A DNA stretch of 64,000 bases from Amycolatopsis aidingensis (GTDB lineage: Bacteria; Actinomycetota; Actinomycetes; Mycobacteriales; Pseudonocardiaceae): the NCBI RefSeq assembly GCF_018885265.1, contig NZ_CP076538.1:3756001-3820000 (forward strand), given 5' to 3'. Under the pieces are notes generated by a model, which was not told where the DNA came from, made no database searches, and saw nothing but the letters and a program-made list of their open reading frames with translations. Every line of letters starts with the position of its first letter. Position 1 is the first letter of the stretch. The position numbers were made by a program, and so were the translations under genes. Positions 48,532 through 57,054 of this stretch are shown here, in pieces.

Positions 48532-49733
48532 GGGGTCACCTCGGCGGGCGCTGCCGGGCGCGCGCCACGCGCCAGCCGGTCGATGAGCTCCTCCAGCAGG
48601 GCGTCGGAGGTGGCGAAGTTGAGCCGGACGAAGCCGTCGCCACCGGGGTCGAAGTCGGTGCCGGGGCTGAGCTGGACGCCGCCGTACTGGCGGATATGGG
48701 CCGCGGGCTCGGTGCCGAGCCCGAGCGCCCGGCAGTCCAGCCAGGCCAGGTAGGAGGCCTCCGGCGGGTGCCAGGTGATACCCGGCAGCCGCTCGGCCAG
48801 CGCCGCGCCCAGCCGGTCCCGGTTGGCCGTGAGCCGCCGGAGCAGGTCCGCCAACCAGGCGTCACCCTCCTGCCAGGCGAGCACCGAGGCCTGGACTCCG
48901 AGCAGGTTCGCGGCGCCGTGCAGCTCCACCGGCTGGGCGTCGATGGCCGCGCGTAACCGGGCGGGGCCGATATGTCCGGTCGCGCAGCGCATCCCGGCCA
49001 GGTTGAAGGCCTTGCTCGCCGAGGTGAGGGTGACCGTACGTGCCGCGATGGCCGGGTCGAGGGAGGCGATGGGGATATGCCGGTGTCCGGGGTAGGTCAG
49101 ATCGGCGTGGATCTCGTCGGAGATCACCAGCAGGTCGTGGCGCTCGGCCAGCGCGGCCAGCGCGGTGAGCTCCCCGGCCGTGAACACCCTTCCGGTGGGG
49201 TTGTGCGGGTTGACCAGCAGCAGCGCGCGGCAGCCCGTTCGGGTGAGGTCTCGTTCCAGCCGCTCGGGGTCCCAGTACCAGCCGCCGGGGCCGTCGATCA
49301 TGGGGATGGGCACCAGTTCGCGGTCCATCCGGGCCAGTCCCGCGCGAAACGGGCCGTACAGCGGGGCGTGCACGGCCACCGCGTCGCCGGGCCTGGTGGC
49401 CAGCCACAGCGCCAGGTGCACGCCCTGGGTCACCGTGGCGAACTCCCGCACCTGCCCCGGCGGTGGCCGCCAGCTGTGCCGCTGCGCCATCCGGGTGGCG
49501 AACAGCTCACGCACCGGGCTGCCATGTGGCCAGTACGGGTACCCGAGCAGGCCGTCGGCCAAGTAGTCGCGCAGGCCATCGACCACCACCGGGGCGGCAG
49601 GAAAGTCCATTTCCGCCAGCCAGGCGGGTAACACCTCCGGGGGAGGCTGGCGCCACTTCTTCGGGCCACGGCTCGCCCGCAGCGCGCGGGGGTCCGGCTC
49701 GGCGACACCTGCCCCAGCCAGGTTCGGGTTCAT
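48525..49733 (-). CDS. PLP-dependent aminotransferase / cystathionine beta-lyase (MalY/PatB type)
   Basis: The 402-residue fold-type I enzyme has the PLP lysine in TSASKAFNLAGMRCA, the Asp/Tyr region VISDEIHADLTYPG and the NPHNPTGRVF motif. The N-terminus KWRQPPPEVLPAWLAEMDF is the MalY/PatB signature. These enzymes cleave C-S bonds of cystathionine or cysteine conjugates, though some are plain aminotransferases. ATG 49733 has GGAGG seven bases upstream. It is the first gene of the minus-strand operon. Its upstream region (49734-49984) lies head to head with the SRPBCC gene. Confidence 0.9.
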   Translation of the reverse strand: MNPNLAGAGVAEPDPRALRASRGPKKWRQPPPEVLPAWLAEMDFPAAPVVVDGLRDYLADGLLGYPYWPHGSPVRELFATRMAQRHSWRPPPGQVREFATVTQGVHLALWLATRPGDAVAVHAPLYGPFRAGLARMDRELVPIPMIDGPGGWYWDPERLERDLTRTGCRALLLVNPHNPTGRVFTAGELTALAALAERHDLLVISDEIHADLTYPGHRHIPIASLDPAIAARTVTLTSASKAFNLAGMRCATGHIGPARLRAAIDAQPVELHGAANLLGVQASVLAWQEGDAWLADLLRRLTANRDRLGAALAERLPGITWHPPEASYLAWLDCRALGLGTEPAAHIRQYGGVQLSPGTDFDPGGDGFVRLNFATSDALLEELIDRLARGARPAAPAEVTPC

Positions 49734-49931
49734 CGAACCTCCGCTACACCCGCGATGCCGTGGTTGTCGAGCGCGCTCATCCAACGGCATCTGTGATCTT
49801 CTTTCGGCTGGGACATCCTTGGGCAGGAACACCGTATCTACGTCGGAGACTCGAATCCTCTTCAAACGTGCTCCCCTCCGCTGTGCCTTCTCTGCCACGG
49901 CCCGGCATGATTCCGATCAGCCGAGGGCGAC

Positions 49932-49960
49932 TTGCGTGCGACAAGGTTATGCACTAACGT
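49932..49960 (+). promoter_or_regulatory. Candidate promoter of the SRPBCC gene
   Basis: TTGCGT (49932-49937) and TAACGT (49955-49960) are spaced by 17 bases in a stretch with lower GC. Transcription would begin near 49967, 18 bases before ATG 49985 and 72 bases before ATG 50039. Confidence 0.4.
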
Positions 49961-50038
49961 GACGATCGCGATGTTACTAGCGTCATGCAAGTTACCTCGC
50001 AGGATACTGTTGCGTATATCTCGAAGGTCGAGACAACT

Positions 50039-50506
50039 ATGGCCGATCAGAGCCTGACGATCACCTTCTTGGTGGATCAGGCCCCGCGGGAAGTCTTCGA
50101 TTCCATCACCAACGTTCGTGGTTGGTGGTCGGATGGGCTCCGAGGTCGCACCGAGAAGCCCGGGGACGAGTTCACGTATCGTCATGGAGACGCGCACCGC
50201 TGCAAAATCCGCGTGACAGAGGCGATACCCGGCCGGAAGGTCTCCTGGCTGGTGCTGGACAACTACTTCGATTTCACCGAGGACAAGACCGAGTGGATCG
50301 ACACCACGGTCCACTTCGACATCTCCAGCACGGGTGGCAAGACCGAAGTTCACTTCACACACAAGGGCCTGGTTCCCGAGTACGAATGCTTCGAGGTCTG
50401 CTCCGATGGGTGGAATTTCTTCGTCGGTAGCAGCCTGCGTGACCTGATCACGACCGGCCGAGGCCAGCCAGCCAGCTGGGCGACAGCACAAGTGGCTGCT
50501 GACTGA
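50039..50506 (+). CDS. SRPBCC (AHSA1/START-like) domain protein
   Basis: The 155-residue protein is one SRPBCC fold: the first strand SLTITFLVDQAPREVFDSIT, the helix-turn with VRGWWSDGLRG, and the later VHFDISSTGGKTEVHFTHKG and a C-terminal helix (NFFVGSSLRDLI). The family binds hydrophobic ligands in a cavity; some members are cyclases or chaperone activators. ATG 50039 starts right before the domain; ATG 49985 would add 18 residues. It is followed by a strong hairpin terminator, so it is a one-gene transcript. Gene context with DUF1702 suggests, but does not prove, a metabolic role. Confidence 0.82.
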   Translation: MADQSLTITFLVDQAPREVFDSITNVRGWWSDGLRGRTEKPGDEFTYRHGDAHRCKIRVTEAIPGRKVSWLVLDNYFDFTEDKTEWIDTTVHFDISSTGGKTEVHFTHKGLVPEYECFEVCSDGWNFFVGSSLRDLITTGRGQPASWATAQVAAD

Positions 50507-50542
50507 CGTATCTGCCGGCACCGTAGAACACCGGTACTTTTC

Positions 50543-50580
50543 CGTTCGTGGCCGGGACCGTCCGGTCCCGGCCACGAACG
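50543..50580. terminator. 17-bp stem hairpin after the SRPBCC gene
   Basis: Perfect arms 50543-50559 and 50564-50580 enclose a 4-nt loop, 37 bases after the SRPBCC stop. There is no T-run, as is common in high-GC actinobacteria. It separates this gene from the DUF1702 gene. Confidence 0.75.
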
Positions 50581-50705
50581 CGTATGCAGCACGCCGGATC
50601 GCGCGCCCCGCCCACCGCACACGTGAAGTTGACCCCCTGGCAAGAGTCGAGCATTCTGACAACAGAAACCGACGAACGCCATCCCGGACAGCTACGGAGA
50701 ATACG

Positions 50706-51686
50706 GTGGCCAGTATGTATCGGGCGCTGCGGCGCCGTGTTCTGACACCTTCCATGTCGGAAACAAAGGTGTCCGTTCGGGGCTTCCACGAGAAGACCCC
50801 GGAGGCGACCACTTTGCTCGAGACGGTCGGCGAAATGTTTCTGACGGGGTACGGATACGCGGCCGAGTCGCGTAAGCCGCTCGACGTGGAGGCCAGACTC
50901 GAGGAACTTCCGGTTCGATTCCGTGGCTTCGCCTACGAGGGCGCGGCGATGGGCTTCGCGGTCCGCGACGGGCTGCCCCTCGGCAGCAGGCGGAGCGTGG
51001 CGGAGTTTCTCGCCGGGCGGGCCGATGCGCACATCTACATGGCCTATGTGGGGGTCGGCTGGGCGCTGGCCAGGCTGCCGCGGTTCCGCTGGCCCGCGGT
51101 GACCGCAAGCGTGCCGGATGACCTGCTGCGCTGGCTGGTGCTGGACGGCTACGGCTTCCACCAGGCGTACTTCCATACCGACAAGTACGTGCACGGGCAT
51201 TACCAGGAGCCGGCGTTCCCATGGCCTGCCGATGGCTCGCAGTCCTACATCCTGCGAGCCATCGACCAGGGGATCGGCCGTGCCATGTGGTTCGTCGGCG
51301 GTACCGACGCGGACTTCGTGGCGAACATGATCGAGAAGTTCCCTCGGTCGCGGCATGTCGACCTGTACAGCGGAGCCGGTCTCGCCGCGACCTACGCGGG
51401 CGGCGCGGAGGAGGACGAGTTGCGGGTGTTGTGGGAGCGGGCGGGCGAACACCGCGCGATGGTCGCCCAGGCCAGCGCGTTCGCGGCCACCGCACGGGTA
51501 CGGGCAGGTCTCGTGGTGCCCGCCAACGAACTGGCCACTCAGGTCTTCTGTGGAATGAGCGTCGCGGAGGCGTCCGAGGTCAGCATCCGCAACCAGCCCC
51601 GGGAACCCGTCGCAGGCGACCTTCCCGCATACGAGGTGTGGCGCCAGGGGATCGCGGATGAGTTCCGCGCCCTCGGGCGCTGCTGA
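50706..51686 (+). CDS. DUF1702 family protein
   Basis: The 326-residue protein matches DUF1702 by its FRGFAYEGAAMGFAVRDG segment, the DGYGFHQAYFHTDKYVHG segment, and GIGRAMWFVGGTDADFVANM. There are no membrane segments or signal peptide. DUF1702 proteins are a recurring but uncharacterised part of enediyne gene clusters and of related loci, so the UnbU and UnbV genes 10 kb away are notable. GTG 50706 has GGAG six bases upstream; ATG 50715 is less well placed. A weak TTGACC/CATTCT promoter-like pair lies at 50629-50657. Confidence 0.8.
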   Translation: MASMYRALRRRVLTPSMSETKVSVRGFHEKTPEATTLLETVGEMFLTGYGYAAESRKPLDVEARLEELPVRFRGFAYEGAAMGFAVRDGLPLGSRRSVAEFLAGRADAHIYMAYVGVGWALARLPRFRWPAVTASVPDDLLRWLVLDGYGFHQAYFHTDKYVHGHYQEPAFPWPADGSQSYILRAIDQGIGRAMWFVGGTDADFVANMIEKFPRSRHVDLYSGAGLAATYAGGAEEDELRVLWERAGEHRAMVAQASAFAATARVRAGLVVPANELATQVFCGMSVAEASEVSIRNQPREPVAGDLPAYEVWRQGIADEFRALGRC

Positions 51687-51688
51687 CC

Positions 51689-51710
51689 AATAGATCAGGA
51701 CTATTTCCTG
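51689..51710. promoter_or_regulatory. Overlapping inverted repeats between the DUF1702 and AraC-type genes
   Basis: AATAG-N7-CTATT (51689-51705) overlaps CAGGA-N5-TCCTG (51696-51710), directly after the DUF1702 stop and about 110 bases before the AraC-type start. It may be a regulator site for the AraC gene or a weak terminator. Confidence 0.35.
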
Positions 51711-51817
51711 CGAGCACCAGCCACTGGCGTTCGCACGGTCGGCGTCCTTTGGTTCGGCGGTCCTCGGTCCATACCGGATCGTCGTGATTGGATTGTAAGC
51801 CGAATGGAGGAACTGTT

Positions 51818-52591
51818 GTGCAGGAAGCGGTAGAGAGAGCCATAGCCGCGATGTGGGCTCGTTATCACGAGCCGCTTTCGCTGGCCGATATCGCGGACAC
51901 CGCAATATACAGCAAGTTCTACTTCTCCAGGGGCTTTCGGACGCTGACCGGAACCTCGCCGGGACGGTTCCTCACCGCGGTTCGGCTCACCAAGGCCAAG
52001 CAGCTGCTGCTGGAGACCTCGCTGAGCGTCACCGACATCTCCCATATGGTCGGTTACCACAGCCTTGGCACGTTCACCCGGCGCTTCACCCGCAGCGTCG
52101 GCGTCTCGCCCGCGCGTTACCGCGCGCTGTCGCATGAAGGGCAACTGGCCCTGTCGGCGACCGCCACGGCCGCCCGTGAGAACCGGCCCGCGGCGGTGTG
52201 CGGGTGGGTCGAGGTGCCTGCCGGTGAGGTCCCCGTACGGGTTTACGTGGGCGCCTTCAAGGACCCCATCGCGCAAGGGATCCCGATCGCCTGCGATATC
52301 CGCGACGGCTCGGGGCCGTACCAGCTCGACGCGGTACCGGAGTCGCCGTACTACATCCGCGTCGCCGTGGTGGCGGTCCGCGATCTCGATCCCCGCCCGT
52401 GGGAACGCAGGCCCCTGTTCGTCGGCGCCGCCGAGCCGGTCGCTGTCCCGGCGAACCGGACCGTGGAGCTGAACATCGAGACCAGGCCGATCCGCCCGCT
52501 GGACCTGCCCATCCTGCTCGCGCTGCCCGAACTGGACAGTCGCACCCTGCCCGAGGTCGAGCTGGCGACGCCGTCGGCAGCCTCCCAGTAA
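51818..52591 (+). CDS. AraC-family transcriptional regulator with N-terminal DNA-binding domain
   Basis: The 257-residue protein places the two AraC helix-turn-helix motifs at its N-terminus: LSLADIADTAIYSKFYFSRG with FRTLTGTSPGRFL, and then VTDISHMVGYHSLGTFTRRF with VGVSPARYR (about residues 15-105). The remaining 150 residues are a beta-rich domain of unknown ligand (VRVYVGAFKDPIAQG). Most AraC proteins carry the DNA-binding part at the C-terminus, so this is the reversed arrangement. GTG 51818 has GGAGG seven bases upstream. It may control DUF1702 and the neighbouring redox genes. Confidence 0.88.
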   Translation: MQEAVERAIAAMWARYHEPLSLADIADTAIYSKFYFSRGFRTLTGTSPGRFLTAVRLTKAKQLLLETSLSVTDISHMVGYHSLGTFTRRFTRSVGVSPARYRALSHEGQLALSATATAARENRPAAVCGWVEVPAGEVPVRVYVGAFKDPIAQGIPIACDIRDGSGPYQLDAVPESPYYIRVAVVAVRDLDPRPWERRPLFVGAAEPVAVPANRTVELNIETRPIRPLDLPILLALPELDSRTLPEVELATPSAASQ

Positions 52592-52613
52592 CCCCGGTCC
52601 GGCCGCGCGGCGC

Positions 52614-53708
52614 TCACCGCGCGGAGGACTCCGGCGGGAAGGACCGATCCGGGACGGCCGGGGGACCGGAGGAAGGAACCGCCATCCAGCTCCCGGCGCG
52701 CAGCGCCGCGGCGAGGCTCGCCCAGGACGTCAGGTCGATCAGCGCGCGGTCGGCAGGCAGCTGCGCGCGGAAGTCGTCGAGCACCGGCTGGTCGATCTGG
52801 TAGGAGGCGAGCGCCGTCAGCAGTGCCAGCCTGCCTGCCGGGCGCCGGTCCCCTGGCAGGGCGGCGACCGCGTCCTCGACCCAGGCCCTGCTCGGTCCGA
52901 TGGGCCTACCGTCCCACCGTGCCAGGTGCTCCGACACCAGCTCGCGCACCTCGGCCGGTATCGAGCGGCGACCCGCCGCCTCGATGACCGCGGTGCCCCG
53001 CGCGTAGGCCTCGGCGATCGCCGGGTTGCCTGCCGACCACCCGAGCTCGGGGTGCGGCGGCGCGGCCGGCAGCAGGTCCAGCGAGGCACCGGCCCGTGGC
53101 CCGCCGCGCTCGGCCGACTTGATCAGCCAGACCAGCACACGGCGCACCACACCGAGGGTGGCCGCGGGCGCGAAGGGTGGTAACGGCGCCTCGCCGAGGA
53201 AGATGTTCACCATCCGGTTGAGGTACTGCAGGATCACCGCGGTGCCGACCATCTCGGGAGCCTGCTCGGCGGGGAACGGCACCGGATGGCCTGCGCCGCC
53301 GTCGCTGACCGCGTTCGCGGTGGCCCACTCGGCCGCCGCGCGGGCCGCGGGGTCCGGGATCGCGCCCTCCCGGTAGCCCACCAGGTCGGCCAGCATCGAG
53401 GAGTGCATCGTGACGCAGAACGGGCAGCTGTTGCCCGCGGAGACCGCGGTGGAGACCGCCTCCTTGTGCGCCCGCGGCGCCGCCCCCGGGACCAGCAGGG
53501 TCTCGCGCAGCATCAGCCAGCAGGCCGCCATGACGTCCGGTGCGGGCGCGTGCAGCACGATCGGCGGCGCCAGCACGCCGAAGTCCCGCTCGATCTCGCG
53601 GTAGACCCTGGCCACCTCGCTCCCGGCCGCGCGGAACCGTACCGCGCGTACCTGCCGCACCTGCGCGGTGGAAAGGTCCCGCAGACCGGCCCGTACCACT
53701 GCTTGCAT
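52614..53708 (-). CDS. AhpD-like / carboxymuconolactone decarboxylase family protein, long form
   Basis: The 364-residue protein has the AhpD redox motif CPFCVTMH (CxxC with His) inside an all-helical domain (about residues 50-190). A second helical region follows, which is longer than usual for the family. AhpD-type proteins are thiol peroxidase partners; others decarboxylate lactones. A clear substrate cannot be assigned. ATG 53708 is used; ATG 53717 is three codons upstream, but GAGG sits closer to 53708. The stop lies 22 bases from the convergent AraC gene. The P450 gene is just upstream, with a 31-base gap, and is likely in the same transcript. Confidence 0.8.
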   Translation of the reverse strand: MQAVVRAGLRDLSTAQVRQVRAVRFRAAGSEVARVYREIERDFGVLAPPIVLHAPAPDVMAACWLMLRETLLVPGAAPRAHKEAVSTAVSAGNSCPFCVTMHSSMLADLVGYREGAIPDPAARAAAEWATANAVSDGGAGHPVPFPAEQAPEMVGTAVILQYLNRMVNIFLGEAPLPPFAPAATLGVVRRVLVWLIKSAERGGPRAGASLDLLPAAPPHPELGWSAGNPAIAEAYARGTAVIEAAGRRSIPAEVRELVSEHLARWDGRPIGPSRAWVEDAVAALPGDRRPAGRLALLTALASYQIDQPVLDDFRAQLPADRALIDLTSWASLAAALRAGSWMAVPSSGPPAVPDRSFPPESSAR

Positions 53709-53739
53709 CGACCTCATCCCTTCGCCGGGAACCCGGTAG

Positions 53740-55125
53740 TCATCCGGCTGGCTGGACCGTCATCGGCAGGCCACCACGCACCCGCAGGGTCAGCATCGGT
53801 TCGGGGCGTACCTGGTAGCCCGGTGCGGTGGCGAGCCGCAGCTCGCGCGCGACGTAGGCGGTGACGATGGTGGCCTCCAGCAGTCCGAGGCTGCTGCCGA
53901 CACAGACCCGGGGGCCCGCGCCGAACGGGATGTAAGCGTAGCGCGGGCGGGTGGCCGCGCGGCTGGAGTCGAACCGGTCCGGATCGAACCGGTCCGGGTC
54001 CGCCCAGAACGCCGGGTGCCGGTGCAGGGTGTACGGGCAGAGCAGCACCTCCGCCCCGGCCGGCACGGGGTATCCGCCGATCTCGTCGGCCGTACGGGCC
54101 TTACGCGGCAACAGCCACACGGCCGGGTAGAGGCGCATCACCTCCTGCAGCACCATGGTGGTGTAGGACAGCCGGTGCAGGTCCTCGTAGCTGGGCGGGC
54201 CGTCGCCCAGTACCTCCACCGCCTCGGCATGCACCCGTTCCCACACCTCCGGATGCCGGTCCAGGAGGTAGAAGGTCCAGCTCAGCGTGCTGGCCGTGGT
54301 GTCATGTCCGGCGAGCAGCAGGGTCACCAGCTCGTCCCGCATCCGCTGGGCCCGCACCCGGGCTTCGGATTCCCGCCCGGTGGCCTCGACCAGCCGGGAC
54401 AGCACGTCGCCCCCGTCGGAGGTCGGGTTCGCCGCGCGCTCCTCGGCCAGCCGGGCGACAATGCGGTCCAGTTCGGCGCGGGCGCGGCGGAAGCGTCGCT
54501 GCTTGGGCAACGGGACCCAGGTGGGTACCGCGCTCAGCGACATCATCTCGAACATCGCCTGGTCCTGGACCGCCTCGAAGGAGTCCCCAATGGACTCGTA
54601 CACGCTCAGGTCGGCGTCCAGCAGGGACCGGCCGAGGACGCCCAGGGTCAGCCCGGTCATCTCCTCGCGAATGTCCACCGGCCCGCCACCGGCGTGCTTG
54701 CGCAGCCTGGTCACCAGGCCCTCGGCCTCCTGCGCGATCGCCTCGGTCTTCCCTGCGATCCGCTTGGCCTGGAAGGCAGGCTGGATGGTCTTGCGCTGGG
54801 CTTTCCACAGCTCGCCCTCACTGGTCAGCAGGCCGTCGCCGAGCGCGCGCTTGGCGTGCGTAAGGCCGATGCCCTTGACGTAGTTGCCCGGGTTGTCGGC
54901 GAGCACGTACTTGGCGTGGTCGGGATGGTTGAAGAAGTGCAGCGACTTGGGGCCCAGGCGCAGCCGGACCGCGTCGCCGTACCGGCGCGTCACCGAGGTC
55001 ATCACCGAGAGCCGGTCCCTTGCCATGCTCGCCAGCAGGTTCAGCGTCGCGCGTCGCGGTGGCCCGGGCAGGACCCGGCCGGGAGTCCGGGCACGGTGTC
55101 CACGCGCCCGCCAGGTGCTGGGCAT
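53740..55125 (-). CDS. Cytochrome P450
   Basis: The 461-residue protein has the oxygen-binding I-helix motif AGHDTTAS, the ExxR motif in LQEVMRLYP, the PDRFDPDRF segment and the heme loop FGAGPRVCVGSSLG with the thiolate Cys. Overall sequence pattern (WKAQRKTIQPAF) is nearest to the CYP102/CYP4-like bacterial group, which often hydroxylates fatty or lipophilic substrates. There is no membrane anchor. ATG 55125 has AGGGAG nine bases upstream. It is divergent from the GMC oxidoreductase; the 298-base shared region shows no repeat or clear promoter to me. Confidence 0.95.
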   Translation of the reverse strand: MPSTWRARGHRARTPGRVLPGPPRRATLNLLASMARDRLSVMTSVTRRYGDAVRLRLGPKSLHFFNHPDHAKYVLADNPGNYVKGIGLTHAKRALGDGLLTSEGELWKAQRKTIQPAFQAKRIAGKTEAIAQEAEGLVTRLRKHAGGGPVDIREEMTGLTLGVLGRSLLDADLSVYESIGDSFEAVQDQAMFEMMSLSAVPTWVPLPKQRRFRRARAELDRIVARLAEERAANPTSDGGDVLSRLVEATGRESEARVRAQRMRDELVTLLLAGHDTTASTLSWTFYLLDRHPEVWERVHAEAVEVLGDGPPSYEDLHRLSYTTMVLQEVMRLYPAVWLLPRKARTADEIGGYPVPAGAEVLLCPYTLHRHPAFWADPDRFDPDRFDSSRAATRPRYAYIPFGAGPRVCVGSSLGLLEATIVTAYVARELRLATAPGYQVRPEPMLTLRVRGGLPMTVQPAG

Positions 55126-55423
55126 TTGTTGGCTCCCTTCGCCCGCTGCATTCGGCCGCAGCGACTCTGTTCACAGCGTCGGCCCGTGCCGTGGCTGGCG
55201 CCTACTCCGATGTTGCGTACCGGGCCCTGTTCCCGGCTCCGGCGCAGCGCAAGGGCATGATCGGACAGCTACGGCCGCCCGCCGTTGTCCGCCAGTGCGC
55301 TGCCGGTACGGGTGCGGGCACGCGGGCAACGCGCGAGAAGCAAGGTCACCTCGGCCGGTGCGACGCTCAGCGTGCGGTCGCAGAACCCTGCGCCCGAAGC
55401 GCTCACAACCTGCGAGGATTGCT

Positions 55424-56971
55424 ATGACGGCTCAGTACGACGACATCATCCTCGGCGCGGGATCGGCCGGGATGGCGCTCGCGGCCCGGCTGACCGAGGA
55501 TCCCGCCCGGCGCGTGCTGCTCTTGGAAGGCGGCCCGGACTACGTGCGGCCCGAGGAGACGCCGGAGGACATCTTCTACGGCCGCACGATGTCGTTCGTG
55601 GACCACGACTGGACCTTCCGCGCCGACGTGCACGACGGCCGCAAGATCCGGTACCCCCGGGGCAAGACCACGGGCGGTTCGTCGGCGGTCGGGGCAACGG
55701 TGGGGTTGCGTGGTGTCCCCGCCGACTACGACGACTGGGCCGCGGCCGGCAACCCGTCCTGGTCCTACGAGCGGGTCCTGCCGTACTTCCGGAAGCTGGA
55801 GCACGACCTCGACTTCGGCGAGGACGAGTTCCACGGGGGTGACGGTCCGATGCCGATCCGGCGCTGGCGGCCGGACGAACTTGCGCCGGGGCAGACGGCG
55901 TTCGTGGAGGCCTGCCTGCAGGCGGGTTTCCCGGAGACAGCCGACCACAACCATCCGGAGTCCACCGGCATCGGGTCGATCCCGTCCACCCGGCCGGACG
56001 CGGTGCACCGGGCCACCACCGGCACGACCTATCTCCGGATGGTCCGGGACCGGGCGAACCTGGAGATCAGGGCACACACCATGGTCGATCGCGTGGTGTT
56101 CGAAGGGACGAAGGCGGTCGGTGTGCTGGCGGCCACGGCGGGCGGTGGCTACGAACGTGTCGACGGCCGCCGGATCATCCTGGCCACCGGCGCGGTGGCC
56201 TCGCCCGCCATCCTGCTGCGTTCCGGCATCGGTCCGGCCGAGGACCTGCGGCGGCTGGGTGTCGAGGTCCGCGCGGACCTGCCGGGGGTGGGCGCGAACC
56301 TGGTGGACCACCAGCGCACCGGTGCCTTCCTGGTGCCGCAGCCCGGGGCCACGGACCCGACCGAGGCCTTCCTGCAGGAGATCCTGCGGACCACCTCGCC
56401 GGTCACCGGGGACTTCAACGACCTGCAGTACTACATGGTCAACCATTTCGATCTCACGCCCTTCCCCGAGCTGCAGATGCTCGCTGGCGCCACCGAGATC
56501 CTCGGGGTGATGGTGGTGGCGCAGCGACCAGGCTCCCGGGGCCGGATCACCCTGCCCTCCGCCGACCCGGCTGCCCAGCCCACGATCGAGCTGAACTTCC
56601 TGGACGACGAGCGCGAGATGGACGTGCTGGTGGACGGGGTCCGCACCGCATGGCGTCTGGCGCACCATCCGGACATCCTGAAGCTGGGGCAGGGCTTCGT
56701 GGTGTTGCGCGAGGCGACCATCGACAACGACGACATGGTGCGGCAGTACGTCAAGACCAGTTTGGACAGTGCCTATCATCCGGTTGGTACGGTGCGGATG
56801 GGCCCGTCCTCCGATCCGGACACCGTGGTGGACGAGCGCGGTGCGGTGCATGGCATCGAGTCCCTCTACGTCTGTGACTCGTCGATCATGCCGAGCACGG
56901 TGCGTGCGAACACCAACCTGACCTCGATCATGATCGGGGAGCGGACCGCGGACTGGCTGCGCGAGGACTGA
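55424..56971 (+). CDS. GMC family oxidoreductase
   Basis: The 515-residue flavoprotein starts with the FAD-binding motif DIILGAGSAGMALAARLTED and has LLLEGGPD, PRGKTTGGSSAVGA and TGAVASPAILLRSGIGPA. The active-site His is in AYHPVGTVRMG and the Asn/His region in NTNLTSIMIGERTADWL. It oxidises alcohols such as choline, glucose or aromatic alcohols; the substrate is not predictable. ATG 55424 follows GAGG by eight bases. The longer frame upstream lies antisense inside the P450 gene and is not real. A strong hairpin terminator follows. Confidence 0.93.
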   Translation: MTAQYDDIILGAGSAGMALAARLTEDPARRVLLLEGGPDYVRPEETPEDIFYGRTMSFVDHDWTFRADVHDGRKIRYPRGKTTGGSSAVGATVGLRGVPADYDDWAAAGNPSWSYERVLPYFRKLEHDLDFGEDEFHGGDGPMPIRRWRPDELAPGQTAFVEACLQAGFPETADHNHPESTGIGSIPSTRPDAVHRATTGTTYLRMVRDRANLEIRAHTMVDRVVFEGTKAVGVLAATAGGGYERVDGRRIILATGAVASPAILLRSGIGPAEDLRRLGVEVRADLPGVGANLVDHQRTGAFLVPQPGATDPTEAFLQEILRTTSPVTGDFNDLQYYMVNHFDLTPFPELQMLAGATEILGVMVVAQRPGSRGRITLPSADPAAQPTIELNFLDDEREMDVLVDGVRTAWRLAHHPDILKLGQGFVVLREATIDNDDMVRQYVKTSLDSAYHPVGTVRMGPSSDPDTVVDERGAVHGIESLYVCDSSIMPSTVRANTNLTSIMIGERTADWLRED

Positions 56972-56991
56972 GCGCTGGTGCCGAGCGCGTA

Positions 56992-57033
56992 GCGGAGTGG
57001 CTCCGGACCGGGAAGGGTCCGGAGCCACTCCGC
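56992..57033. terminator. 18-bp stem hairpin between convergent GMC and SDR genes
   Basis: Arms 56992-57009 and 57016-57033 are perfect complements around a 6-nt loop. It lies in the 83-base gap between convergent genes and likely terminates both transcripts. Confidence 0.8.
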
Positions 57034-57054
57034 GTCCGGTGCCGGAACAGGCTC

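Noticed and set aside
54016..55260. Plus-strand frame opposite the P450 gene
   Set aside because: It is antisense to a P450 with complete heme, I-helix and ExxR motifs; the plus-strand product has no domain.
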